Shown here piece after piece: positions 44,327-55,808 of a DNA stretch of 64,000 nucleotides. Both the position numbers and the translations under genes were made by a program. The notes below the pieces were generated by a model. That model saw only the letters and a program-made list of their open reading frames with translations. It made no database searches and was not told the DNA's origin. This DNA is from Xanthoparmelia taractica (taxonomy: Eukaryota > Ascomycota > Lecanoromycetes > Lecanorales > Parmeliaceae): assembly GCA_033085395.1 (NCBI GenBank), contig JANQBS010000135.1, forward strand, positions 1-64,000. The letters run 5' to 3'. Position 1 is the first letter of the stretch. Each line of letters begins with the position of its first letter.

Positions 44327-45181
44327 ATGATACAAACCCAACAACCCCAGTCATACTTCACCCAGAACCCCTACGGTCATCATCCGCCCCAGCTTCAGCA
44401 GTCCTTTCAACCTCCTCCCGGGCCTCCACCACAACAGCAACAGCCGTTGCTGGCGCCCCAACCGCAACCGCAACAGCAACAGCAATCTCCTCAACTTCCT
44501 CAACTTAGCTCTCCTCCATCACGGAAGCGCAAGGCTCCGGGATCCGCGCCGTTAGCTGCTATGCCACCGATGCCGTCATCAATGCCCTCGACAAGCCTCG
44601 GCGAGCCAAGCGATGGGGGACAGCAGGGCGAGGAGGCCAACGATATCTCTTCGTCCATGCCCCCGCCGCCCAAGAAGGGCAGGACAAATACCCCGTGGAC
44701 TCCGGCAGAGGAGCAGCGGTTGAAGGTCATGAGGGATGCTGGGAACAGCTGGGGCGAAATCGCAAAGGTGACAAGACAAAGACAACATCATACGAGGACC
44801 TTTTGCTGACGCCTCCAAGACCTTCCCCAACAGGACCGAAGGAAGCGTCAAGAAGCATTGGTACAAGGTACGAGTGTTGGGAACAGTCGTTCGGCGGAAG
44901 GCTAATTGCATTGCAGGACATGCACTATGCCGACTTTGCGGAGGATGATGTAAGCTTCGCAAACACCATGCCGAAGTGACGCTGACTTGTGAGCATCAGA
45001 GCGCGGCTTTGCTGGCCGCCATCAAGGAGTACGAGGCAAGCAAGTGGAAGGTCATCGGTCAGAAGGTTGGGAAGCCAGCGAAGGTAAGCCAGTGAAGCCA
45101 CCCTGCATCGCCGTTCACGTATGCTGACTGTCTCAGGCGTGCGAGCAGTACGCGAAGGAGAATTTCGCAGGCAGAATTTGA
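44327..45181 (+). CDS. Myb/SANT domain protein with Gln/Pro-rich N-terminus
   Basis: Five exons: 44327-44767, 44820-44867, 44917-44949, 45000-45083 and 45137-45181; four introns of 49-53 bp, all in phase 0; 216 residues. The N-terminal ~75 residues are Gln/Pro-rich (PPPGPPPQQQQPLL), then an RKRKAP basic patch and KKGRTNTPWTPAEEQRLKVM. Splicing completes a Myb repeat (WTPAEEQRL..MRDAGNSWGEIAK plus TFPNRTEGSVKKHWYKDM) and a second repeat-like unit (DSAALLAAIKEYEASKWKVI plus GQKVGKPAKACEQYAKENF). The two repeats and the basic patch indicate nuclear DNA binding. Every exon boundary falls between conserved residues, which is strong support. The N-terminal start is the least certain point. Regulatory target unknown. 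Confidence 0.87.
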
Positions 45182-47263
45182 CGGGGCCGAGCCGTCTGTG
45201 ATAGTAATAGTCCATGAGATACCAGGTCACGAATCGACCAAGTTTGTCAGCGAGGGAAACGATACAGGGAGCGATTTGTATGGCGGCGAGGCTCTACCGG
45301 CCATTTTTAATTCCAAATTTGACAGATAGAGCTCTCATGAGCATAGGAATCCAGTGCTCCCCCGCTATTGCCCCGTCGTGAATATGTCTGACCTTGCTTC
45401 CTTGGCTCTCTTATACTCTCCACTTGTGCTGACCCTGGCCAAGCAACCCAGCTCCCATGGTCCCTCATGTCGCTTCCAATCCGTATACCTCTTCCTCAAT
45501 CTCATGTTCAAATTTTGAAAAGTAGATGCCCCCCCTCTTCTCCCTCCGGCCCTACCTTTCACATCAGCATTGTATCATCGCCTAAGGTACTTACTTACTG
45601 TATGTATCCAAAACAAGCTAAGTCTTTTTAGTTCCAGTCAAGCGGACAGGCTATATCCCATTCTCCCTGGACAGAGAGCTATGTTCGTGATTGTAAGGGC
45701 TCGGGTGTGCAAAATGTGTAGGATGTGTAAGGCGCGTGGAATGGAATGGTATGTAGGTAAGGGGTGGGGTATCTTGGGAGCGTGAGTAAGGGGTGGGGAG
45801 GGGGTTGGTAAGCAGCCTTCGAATAATTTTTTACAGATTTCGTTCTTGGTAATGTATTCCAGCCATCAAGCTATCAGTCAATCGGTGGCCTTGGATATAC
45901 ACTTGACTTTGCTGTCAAAAGCAATTTGACCCAGCCTAATTTCATCATATCGAACAGTTCTTGGGAAAAGAGCTCTCGTTCGAATGATGCCAGCAGCTGA
46001 GGTACAGTAGCAGCCAGATCAGATAACGATGTTATAGGGAATTGCAAATGTACGAAGGCAGTGTGTCTTCCCTACTGGAAGGAAGTGCTGATATGCGTTA
46101 AGGGTTTATTGGGAACGGGATAAGGCTTCGAATAGTCCTGGGGAGACGCTCCCTCCTTTGAATGAGAGCAGCAGCCAAAGTACAGCAGCAGCCAGATCAG
46201 ATACACATGCTACAGGGCAGGGCTTTGCGAAAGTACAAAGACAGTGTGTATTCTTACTGAGAGTAGTATGCTGATATGCGTTCAAGGGCTTACTGGAAAC
46301 TGGACAGGTCTCAGAGTTGACAGTCGACGGTGAGACTCGGACTTTAAAAACTTAGGGGTAAAGACTGATGTATGTATCCTGTAGGAGGCGTTAGAAGCAT
46401 AGCAATGACTGGCCCAGCGATGATCCAACGGCCGTCAGGGCAACGTTGCAGGATCTCTGCAGTCTTGACTGCACTGCGTGACGTCTCATGACTATATTTA
46501 CGGCTTCAGCGACGGCCCAGGGGCTAAAGCGTGGATGATGGAAAGGTCCGACACTTGATGTTCCTTCTACTGGCTGACGACACATCCATGGGTGAAAAGT
46601 AAGCCATTCGCGAACTCAAAGGCCTTGCGTCTGAGGAGTCCACCGCCACACTCAGGCAGCATCAATCGCATGCTGAATCGACTACTAACAAGCATCGGGC
46701 TCTGAAGTTAGCTATCAAGGGCGTCTACAATTCTGAGCTAGACTCTCCGACAGCGGTTTACAGGACCAGGTCCTTAAGATTCACGGAGTTAACCTCGAGC
46801 GACTATTGCACCCAGCGAATCTCAAGACGGTCTTGGCTGGCTGCAGCTCGGGGTTTTCGTATCAGATGTTTGTGCAGGAGGCGGGGAACAGGCTTTTAGA
46901 AAAACACCTGGTAAAAAAGAGAAGGATAGCTGGAGGAAGAGGCGACTCGTCATCCATCGAGGCTCGGTAACCAAAAGCCTTGAATTAGGCCAAGAGATGA
47001 TAGGGGCGTAGTTGAAGTCTATGCTTCGATCGATTATGATTTTGATTTTTCTCACACTGCTAACGGCAGCTCATTTGAATCCTGGAGCTCAGTAAAGATG
47101 CAGTATAACAGATTTCTCGAAGACACGCGCGGTTACCGCCTTGCCGAAGAAGCAGTATCAACAGTACCGACCTCGCCAATGTCTCACTATTCCATAACCA
47201 ACACCCTCCACCTAACCTCTCTCATAAGAGACATCAATAATGCCGCGTCACACGGCGACTTCC
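45182..47263. other. Intergenic with a tandem duplication
   Basis: No supported gene. The plus frame at ~46604-46810 (IRELKGLASEESTATLRQHQ, KHRALKLAIKGVYNSELDSP) looks protein-like and may be a fragment of an old gene, but stops follow and no family was recognised. Confidence 0.4.
45979..46305 (+). repeat. Diverged direct tandem duplication, ~178-bp period
   Basis: Bases ~45979-46125 and ~46157-46305 align throughout: both contain GCAGCCAGATCAGATA, CAGTGTGT.TTC.TACTG, GCTGATATGCGTT and AGGG.TTA.TGG.AAC in the same order and spacing (offset 178 bp). Identity is roughly 75%, many differences being transitions. Confidence 0.78.
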
Positions 47264-48448
47264 ATGTTCGAGCCACAGCCACCACCAGTAGACGTTGCTA
47301 AGTTAGAGCTTGTTGGGGGCTTTGCGAAGTAGGAGCGTACTTTCCCTATTCTCTAGCTCACTCTGATCATATTCCAGCCTTCTCAATACTGGGGTAGGGT
47401 CGGATTTGACCATCACCTGCAATGGGATAACCTTCAAAGTCCACAAAGCAATCTTAGCCTCACGCTCTGGTTTCTTTACCACTGCTTGCTGGGGCAATTT
47501 TAGGGTAACACAGCACCAAGCTAGCCAGACATGATACTAGCATGCTGATACATCTATGCTAGGAGGCTCAGTCGAACCATATCGACTTGCCCGATGATGA
47601 CGCGATAGTAGTCAAGAAGATGCTTGAGTACTTCTACCTTCTCGACTACGAATCTGACAAAGAAAGCGGCCTCTGCATTGTCGAAACAGATCGCGCTAGT
47701 CATCCAGCAGCCACTGACCTTGCTATTGATGAGGTACAAGACCCCCACGTACGTGACAGCATTATGCGTCTACAAGATTGGCTCCCTCACCATGGAGTGC
47801 GCGCGTGTCTCGAAGCCCTGACCCAAAACAATCTCAACTACGATAATACACTGCACAGTCTGATATTGCAGAATGCCAACGACAAAGCAATCAAAGCCAA
47901 CTTCGGACAGTTCAAGATGGGTACCGAGTCCCCCTCGATGTAATCACACCCCTGTTGTCTTCTCTCGTCCGCCGACTGACATTGTCCACAGGAGCAGCAG
48001 CGATCACCAGTTGCTGGTCCCAGAGCTCGCCATTCACGCATCAGTGTACGGAATTGCCGACAAGTACGGAATCCAAGGTCTCAAGAGCATCTCGATGCAG
48101 AAACTCAAGGCTGCACTCGGAAATAGAGGCTGGAATCAAGACTCTCAACAAAGCTATACGCCCAAGATGATGGAAGACTTCGGCACAGCAGTCCACGCTG
48201 CCTGGATTTTGACGCTGGACTTAGACAACGGGGTACGAGCGCCGCTACTGGACTATGCTTTGAAGAATAAGGAGGTGCTGCTGAAGGTGGAGGGTTTCAA
48301 GCTCGTTATACAGCAGACACCGCAGTTTGCGTGCGACCTTATCGCCCAGCCTCCGGTTCGCAAGCTGCCGAACAAGCTGCCCAGCATGCGGGTGCCGCGG
48401 GGAAAGAGCTTTGTCACGAACGCATCTACACTGGGATCTTGGAACTGA
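47264..48448 (+). CDS. BTB/POZ domain protein
   Basis: Four exons, 47264-47328, 47378-47504, 47563-47939 and 47992-48448, with introns of 49, 58 and 52 bp; 341 residues. Exons 1-2 give the BTB start [20 protein letters not shown] then [17 protein letters not shown], and exon 3 continues with [20 protein letters not shown] and [11 protein letters not shown], the fungal BTB pattern (SDLTI.CG...F.VHKAV...RS.FF..AC...F.E....I.L.EDD). About 85 residues without BTB similarity follow (including [20 protein letters not shown] and [17 protein letters not shown], possibly a CUE/UBA-like helical module), then [20 protein letters not shown] and [16 protein letters not shown], the usual BTB-proximal helices. 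BTB proteins mediate dimerisation and often bind Cul3 ligase; partners are unknown. Exon 1 is the least certain. Confidence 0.78.
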
Positions 48449-51400
48449 TTTTGGAATCGGAGTGAGAGAGCGCATCATACGACGAACTCACCACAAGCCC
48501 AGCGGATAGCGATGGGAAGGGTTAACGGGCAGAGATGGATTAAGAGAGTGGAATGGTGCTTGAGAGAATAACCATGTCCAAACAGATTACTCTGCTACCC
48601 CAGCTATGCGAGATAAAAGAGCTTAAGAGCTTTCGTGCGCTTGACTCAACCCCATTCCCCAATGTCACCATCCGCTTTCACATGAAGAGGAAGACGGCTT
48701 TACTTTTTTGTGCTTCACGTCACTACGTTGATCACTCACGTTTTTCTTTTCTAGAAACCTACAAGTGTCCTCGCAGAAGCCACCTCGTCCTCCCTACCTT
48801 CGGCAACTGCGGTCCTCGATCTCACGCCTCTGAAGCTGCTGCTAGCAAAGGTTTTGCACCATAGCTCTAGTCTTTGCATCCACCATGGATAATTGCGCTT
48901 ACTAGGAACTCGGACTTGGAAACGCCCTGTTACGGACGCTCCGTTGAGCTCTTCATCTCGCTGGCTACCATTCACATGAGAATCTCAACTCTAATTCATA
49001 ACTACCTCACCACCCCCACCTTGCTCTTCCTTTTCCTTTCCCGCCAACAGCCCAAACTTGTCACCCGCAGCATAGGTGATCCTCCCTATATACAGATAGC
49101 AATTAGAAAAGGACAACACCCACCCGCCATCCATCCATCCATCCATCTGTCCAACCTCTTGCATCGAGACGAGTATACACGGTCTCTGCAGACCTTAAAG
49201 CGCAATACCCCTCGCAGATCCCCTCTCCCATCTCCAGCTCCAAGCAGACCTCTTCCCTTCTCGGCCGCTTCGTTCCCCCACCGCCTTCCTCATTCACCTT
49301 TTCCGTTTTTGATTCCTCTTGATCCCGCTCCTTCCCTTTTCTACCCTGTTAATTTAACCCTCATACCCATACCCATACTCACACCCGCTCCTGCTCCTGG
49401 TCTCCCCCCAGAGCGCCGTTAAATCCATTCTAAAATGGCTTATCTGCTCGCGCCGGCAGCTATCTGGACAGCAAGACGGCTCATTCAACGCTACAGCTTT
49501 TTGCAGGTAGGGAATCCTTTTTTGGTGGGTAGCTGGGTGGCTGGTGGCTGGTAGCTGGCTGGGGCTGAATTTTCTAGGCACAACGGACGAGACCTGGCAT
49601 CGAATTTTGTCGTCGTCGTCGTCGTCGTCGTCGTTATTAGCTGCACTTAACTTAGTTGAGCTGAGCTGAGTTGAGTTGAGCTTAGCTGAGTTCAACGCAA
49701 TTCGATTCAGATCAGTGAAACCTGTCTTCTTAATCGTAATCTTCCGCTAGGGTTCTTATCAGCTGCTGCTACTACTACTACTACAATACAAGCACGGCTG
49801 TACCCGCCGACGACGACGATGTCGTTGATTTCCCAACTTTCTCTCAGATATTGCTTATCTCGTCCATGGACTGTTCGGGTGAGGACTGCCATTTCCAGTC
49901 TAGAGATGCTGATGAGCTTGGAAGGAGGGTGGGGGGGGGTGTTTCTTCTGAGGCCGTAAATGATGGGACTACTGCCGCGGATGAAGTTGAAGGAAATGGA
50001 GATGATGGGGGTTGCTTTGTTCAGTGCGGAAAATGGAAGGAATGGACGCGTGAGATTTTGGTGTTCGCTTTGATCGGTTGCCCGGGAGTTGACTGAGTTG
50101 AGTAAGGGCGTGCCTGCCTGCGTGTCTACGTGCCTGCTTGCTTGCTTGCCTGCGTGCCTACATGCCTGCGCGCCTGCCTGCCTGCATACATCGGGACCTG
50201 AGCAAGCTGGTGCAGAGGCTTAGCAAGTCGCATTTTCTGAGCTAGAGGTTAGGATTCAGGAGTTTGGTTGTGGAGAGAATGGGGATAGGGATGTGGTGGA
50301 GATGGGGGGGGGGGGGGGGGGGATGGTGAGGGTGAGATGGGGAAGGGAGAGCGAGATGGGGAAGGGAAGGCGAGGGAAGAGGAGGGTAGAGTAGGGAGGT
50401 GGAGCTGGAGTTGGAGCTGGAGTGTTAGGCGTTGGAGATTGAGGATAGGTGGTGAAAGGGGGAAAGGAAGAAGGGAAAAGGAGGAAGAGGGAGCTGTGTT
50501 GCCAGTGGGGCTTTGGTGGCGTCGGTGGGTAGGGAGATTTGGGTGTGTGATCTTGGAAGCTTGCGTATAGGAGAGGGAGAGAGCGAGATCGGTGGTTACC
50601 TTGGCTTATGTGGCTTCATTCCTGTGATGATGGAGACTGTGCATGGACTCTCCTTCGCTTCCAGCAGCCCGCCGTGTTCGCTTGCATGTTGCTATGTATG
50701 AATGGATCCAATTGTACATAGGGAACACTAGATACCCTGGAGTAGTATAAATTTGAAGAGGTGACTCGTTAGGACTTCTTGTTGGGCTTACCACCTTCAA
50801 TAAATATCATGGTAGTTGTATCACTGACCATACCACTTACACTCACGACTCCTTCTCACCTCATCCATTGAAGTAATCGCCATCCCCTGACTCCACTACC
50901 TGACTCTCATATCCAACGCGTTCTCACAAAGCATTCACTCTCTCTGCGTGCGTAGCTGAGCTGCGGTATTTATTCACAAGAGGCCAGTACCCTCCCCAAG
51001 CCCACGTTCGTCCCTCATGAATTCCTCAAGCCTCCCAGCCGCGCATGCTTCTTCGTGTTCTTAGTTGGGTAACCTTCATCCATCTCGAGCTCGAGTGAAG
51101 GGGGCAACGTCAACGGTGCACAGCATCAACTTCCAGATGCTCGTGCTGGAGTTTGTTGAACGGACCGCACAAAAAAGAAAGAAGGAGAAGAAGGGGGTCT
51201 GGGGTATGTTATGTGTCGAGAATCCCGAATCAAGTCATCCTTATGGCCTTTAGGTGAGGGATTGCGGAAGAACCTAGACAGAGAATGTCTGTCCAATGCA
51301 ACTGCGACGAGAACCGTTTCGGTACCGAGCCGCCGACGGCTTTCAACCAATGCATCTCGATCTCGACATCAATTCTGGATCGAGAAGGGATATCTGTCTG

Positions 51401-52247
51401 TCTGCGGTGTGCTTTAGTCAGAGCTCAGAGGATATTTCAGCGGTGTAAGAGGAAGTGCCGACGCCTGCTCGGCTTGCTGACAGTTGCGTTCAGTGTCCTG
51501 AAGACAATGAAGGCTAAGATTTGGAAGCGGTCGTTGTGGTAGAGGATGTGTGGGATGCTTCTTCGTGGCCTTGATTTCATGGTTGGGAAGGAGGAGGCTT
51601 AGGCAGGCGGGGTTTGTATCGTTTGTTTGGGGGGAGGGGCAGCTGCGATCATGCCGAGCCAAATTCATTGCTTCTCTGCGTCTGTGTGCGACGAGTGCTT
51701 AGGGAGGAGGAGGAGGAGGAGGAGGAGGAGGAGGAGGAGGAGGGTAGCGTGAGGGTGTAGAGTATGTTCCCGGTTTCTGTGGAAAGGGCGAGAGGCTGGG
51801 ATATGGAAGTCGAGTCCGGTCCCGGGGTTTGTTGGCTATGGGTCAGAGTTGTTGATAGGAACGAGGCTGATCTGGGCTATGGTCTGAGTGTTGATGGGCG
51901 TTGGACTTGACAATTGCGTCAGGGGCTGAGGGAAAGGAGGATGTTGCATCGCTATCGAATCTAGACTGGTTCTGGGTTGATGGAGTGGTATCTGTAGGTG
52001 ACTGGTCATGAGATCGTCGGAGTTCTAACTATTTGTCATATCTCTTCGTCTAGGAAGTACTCGAAGCTATTGTGTGCTGGCCCGGATGCAGTATAACCGT
52101 TATATCATGACTCCGTCAGGTCGAGGGCCGTTAATTTGGTCCTCACTGATACTCTCGTATCCCACCTGCAATGCGATCTTCAGCTTCATTTTCATGGCCC
52201 TGGAGACTCTCAAGGCTACCTCACACCGATGCATCCTCAGCCCAGCT
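48449..52247. other. Long intergenic region rich in microsatellites
   Basis: No gene supported. From ~49000 to 49430 the plus strand is pyrimidine-rich. Microsatellites include (GTC)n at 49608-49634, GAGCT/GAGTT repeats at 49654-49691, TGCC/TGCG tetranucleotides at ~50107-50190, a run of 19 G at 50304-50322 and (GGA)n at 51702-51744. A short ATG frame at 49435 followed by GTAGGG could be a first exon, but no continuation was found. Confidence 0.5.
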
Positions 52248-52851
52248 TCAGTCTCGAATCTGAGGTGCGGCAGCTTTGCCTGTACCCGAGCAAATGGTTG
52301 CAGGAGGAGACAACTCATTCCCCACCCTTGCATATCTATACACCGACCAATCAGTGTCAACGCGAAGCCATTCTATTCTAGTCATTTTGAGAAAGGTTCG
52401 CAAAGAGTCCGTATGGCTATTGATGGACCTCTGAGACGTTGGGAACATAATATGGGCAGGAACTACTCCAAGCCAGCCAGCCGATTTCAACCTGAACATT
52501 CTTGGTCGAGTCGATACGTCGCTCGGATCATTTTCCGATAACAATAGGAAGGCGAACGCTCTCAATCGGATGTCAATCGCGCCCCCACATATTTGATGCC
52601 GCCTCTGTTGATCAAGGCTGTACCAGGCTTCACCGTGAATATCCCGCAGGTCAAGACCGATGAACGGCCATTCTGGCTTAAAGCGAGGACACTTACGCTC
52701 ATTTTTTCCTATCCAGGGTTGATCTGTGTGTATATATGATGGCATTGCCTACTTTAGAGCGTGCGTGGTAGTAGGTTTCATTGCGGACTTCATTGGGAAG
52801 ATTCAGGAGACAGAATGGAGCGCGCTGGTTGACTGTCAACGAAGAAGGCAT
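52248..52851 (-). pseudogene. F-box/2EXR-like relic 1
   Basis: On the minus strand the frame from 52851 starts MPSSLTVNQRAPFCLLNLPN then EVRNETYYHARSK, the LPxEhRxxIY motif that opens fungal 2EXR/F-box-like proteins, and soon ends at 52699-52701. A second frame (ATG at 52745) stays open to 52248 with composition like the rest of such proteins. No splice combination I tried joins them in frame, so a frameshift is likely. It is related to the loci at 54603-55625 and 55809-56630, all on the same strand. Confidence 0.5.
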
Positions 52852-53164
52852 TGTCTGGTATGCTAGCTCGAGGCGCAAGATCCGAATAGAAACGGCTCGA
52901 CTATATGACTTGTTATCATCGAAGGCGTTTTGGAAGTTTGAGAGAACGCGAGGAAACGTTTCCAGCCATGTAGAAACTTTCCTCGAATTGTTGCTGGAGA
53001 CTAAGAGGCAAAGACTGGTGAAAATCTCAACTCTGCTCAAGCTACTGAAACATTGCACCGCAGTCGGGCTTCAAACATCACATGAAGTATGAGGCTTGAA
53101 CAGCGGCTCAAAGACTGGTTGAAGGTTTTTAATCTGCATGAGTCATTTTCTATCGGTAAGAAAA
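52852..53164. other. Intergenic, no supported gene
   Basis: Separates the first 2EXR-like relic from the zincin-like gene; nothing recognisable. Confidence 0.4.
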
Positions 53165-54226
53165 TTATGTTGATGGAGTGTCCATGTTACCCAATGGGTC
53201 CACCACTATAGCCTGATTAGAGGCAGCTAGGGCTGAGACAATAGGGAGAGTCGTCGCATTGGTTCTCTCATCTTCTGGGTACATTGGATCTGGCACTGTT
53301 ATATTGTCCTGTAGTCTTCGTCTTGGCACAGAGTAGTCGGGGAAGTCTCGGCATTGGCCGTAGATACCTACATCCAACATTCTATCATGTCTCTGAGCCA
53401 AGACTGTGTGAGAGGTTGAGGAGGCTTACTGGCAACGTAGTAAACATAATTACTCGGGTTTTTCGTCATCTGCGTTGCCCCCAACCTCGTGCACTCATTC
53501 GCATCCGTCGCAAAGGTGCCCCAAGACCGCGTCGTGGCGTAGATATAATACCTCACAATTCCTTCTAGGAGTATCCAGATCTTGAAATTCGTGAAGTCCG
53601 ACCCCGTGCTTTGGAAGCGATTGATAGATGTATTGATCGTGAGACAATTTTCTGCTGGAGGCGAGTCTGAAACCCTGTTTGAGAAGAAGTAGGGGCAAAT
53701 GACAATATACGGCGTGCCACTGATTGCAATGAGACCTTTATTGGAATCGAGGATGCATTGATAGTAATAATCTATTCCATTACGCTTGCCGACGACTTGG
53801 CCTCCGGCTGTCGCGCATATGAGAAGCGGAGAGCCCTTCTGTTGGAATTGTTGCTCAGGCGGGTAGAGCGAGACACCTGTGGTCGCGTTCCTGAGAACTT
53901 GCCTCACGTATGGAGCGTTGTCCGCCGAGCCGAAGAAGGTGCGGAAGGCAGGAGTAGCGCCAATGTGCGAGACATCGCGAAGAGATGGCCGCAGCACGGT
54001 CCAGAGGTTGTCTATGAGGCCGACGAGGCGAGTCGCGTCACGGTTGCCGCAGTTGACAATGGTGTAGCGGCCCTTGCGCGTAATGTCGTAGCGTCCTGAG
54101 GTCAATATTAGTGGTCCTATTGCAGCTATAAGGCCGTTAGGTTGACGCACCTTGACGTTTCCGGAGGACCTGAGACGTGGATACCAGGGCGAACAGGCTG
54201 AATTGTATGAGGATTTTTAGCAGCAT
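53165..54226 (-). CDS. Secreted zincin-like protein without HExxH
   Basis: Three exons on the minus strand, 54226-54151, 54095-53430 and 53367-53165, introns 55 and 62 bp; 314 residues. The N-terminus MLLKILIQFSLFALVSTSQV is a signal peptide, and LRKRQ suggests a Kex2-type processing site. The mature part has the layout of fungal secreted putative metallopeptidases: DATRLVGLIDNLWTVL, FRTFFGSADNAPYVRQVL, IVICPYFF, then the segment WILLEGIVRYYIYATT where relatives have a LLHE..H zinc motif, followed by FATDANECTRLGA and NPSNYVYYVA. The His-Glu pair and second His are replaced (LEGIVRY), so zinc catalysis is improbable. A 26-bp intron alternative at the last junction was rejected as too short. 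It lies between two F-box/2EXR-like pseudogenes. Possible effector or inactive relative. Confidence 0.75.
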
Positions 54227-54602
54227 TGCTAACGGTCGTGACAATGAGAGGAAGAGTATCAATGATGCACTACGCTGAACAATTATCTCTCTCAGTTTCG
54301 TTTGTCGCGAGAAGCGCAATTGACATTGCGGAAGATATGTGAGCCGAGCGCCTGGGAGCAAGCAGAGAGCAGAGCTTATTCGATTGGTCCAATTACTCAT
54401 GTCAGGTAATCTCCATATTTACGGCCATCGCGTACACTTCGATCTCAGCCTGACTAGGTCGTTCACTCCCAGAAGCAGAGCAGCAATGTGGAACCGTTTT
54501 GGTCCAGCAGTGGCATTGATTTTGGAGCTCTAGAGGCTTTGACACGGGGTAAGTAAGTACGAAAAGTTGTCACTAAAGGCAACTATACTTCCATCATGAA
54601 CT
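54227..54602. other. Intergenic, promoter of the zincin-like gene
   Basis: 376 bp between divergently oriented ends of minus-strand genes; no other feature is seen. Confidence 0.4.
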
Positions 54603-55625
54603 CTATAATAGGCTAGAGGATGAACAAATGGTTGGCGTGGAAGTATTGGAGTCGGGCGGCGGTTGATAACTGCATTTCTTTGAACGGGATGTTGTAATCG
54701 GCGACCATTGGTAATATGATAAGCCCACATTGGCAAGAGATATTTGTGTATATTGGAGCCTCCCCCTGGCCTCCAGAAGCTCTTTGGTGTAGCCCTCAAG
54801 ACTTGTGCGAATCTCCAGATGTTCCAACGGTATGCTTCCTGGTATCATTTGCCATGCCAGCACCTCCATGCGGATATTGGGGCGTCTCGCCTGCAGTCTC
54901 TTGAAGATTGGGGAGATCGATAACCATTGCTGCGTTGTTGGCTGAAGATACTCACGCGGATTAGGCACCCTCCAGTCCAGGGTAAGTCTTCGCAGGCTAG
55001 AGAATCCAAGCAATTGGCGACAGACCATGGACGTTGCGTCCCTCCAATTTTTCCAAAAGATTCTCCGGATAGCGGCCCAGTCGTAACAGTCCTAATTTGC
55101 CTTGAGCACAATGTCTGTAATTCTGTGGATGTAACTCTTGTACTGAATTTCCCGAGTGGGATAACCAGAGAGCAAACACCCGTCTAAGAAGGTGGCGTGG
55201 GTTGGAGCAATGTTGAAAGAAAATTGACAGACTTGGTAGAGGATATAAGATGCTTCGTGGTAGAGCTGACGAATGCAAAGCTGTAGACTGGCGAAAGAGC
55301 TTGCGGTAAAACGCCCCGTTGCTACTGGATGGCCGATAGAGTACCCATGCAAATGCTGCATCCACCTCGGCAGTACAAGTTTGGGAAGTGCGTGACCAAG
55401 GACATGACGATAGATGATGTTTCGTAGCTCTCCAGGAAGTTTCATGAGAGGAAAGCCGTGTCCTTCTTGGGTGCCAGCCGAGGAATGGTCCATGTCGCGG
55501 TTGCCCTGCCCCCAGGTTTCGGATTCCGTGTAAGGATTTGTGAGGACCTTTGGATAGGCTTTCAAGAATACAGAGAAAGGCGTGAGCAAGATTGAAGAGG
55601 TGCTAAAAGCAGAGACTACATTCAA
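54603..55625 (-). pseudogene. F-box/2EXR-like gene with a single in-frame UAG
   Basis: One minus-strand frame of 341 codons is open except for a TAG at 55092-55094. Before it are GFPLMKLPGELRNIIYRHVL (the LPxELRxxIY motif), LQLCIRQLYHEASYILYQVC and the block FLDGCLLSGYPTREIQ; after it the frame continues with DCYDWAAIRRIFWKNWRDAT and GFSSLRRLTLDWRVPNP, the usual second half of these proteins. The stop lies where Gln (CAG) is plausible, a C-to-T change. An alternative is a 56-bp intron (donor GTACAAG, acceptor AAATTAG) that removes the stop, but it would delete a well-conserved helix. A GTGAGT...CTGCAG pair near 54960-54900 is better left unspliced because removal shifts the frame. Confidence 0.65.
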
Positions 55626-55808
55626 GTTTTCTTCCGATGCAGAGGGAGCGTAAACTTTTTAAGCATGGACATTTCGCCACACAGGTTGCATTTTGATTTG
55701 CTCATGTCTTGTTTCCTTCCCCTCCGAATTGCAATTGGAGAGGGTTGTTCATGGGCAACATAGAGGACAAAATTTGGTCTCGTGTCCTTCACTTTGACTA
55801 TCTGTTCT

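Noticed and set aside
49435..49506. Short first-exon-like ORF beginning MAYLLAPAAIWTARR with a following GTAGGG
   Set aside because: No downstream exon in any frame continues it convincingly.
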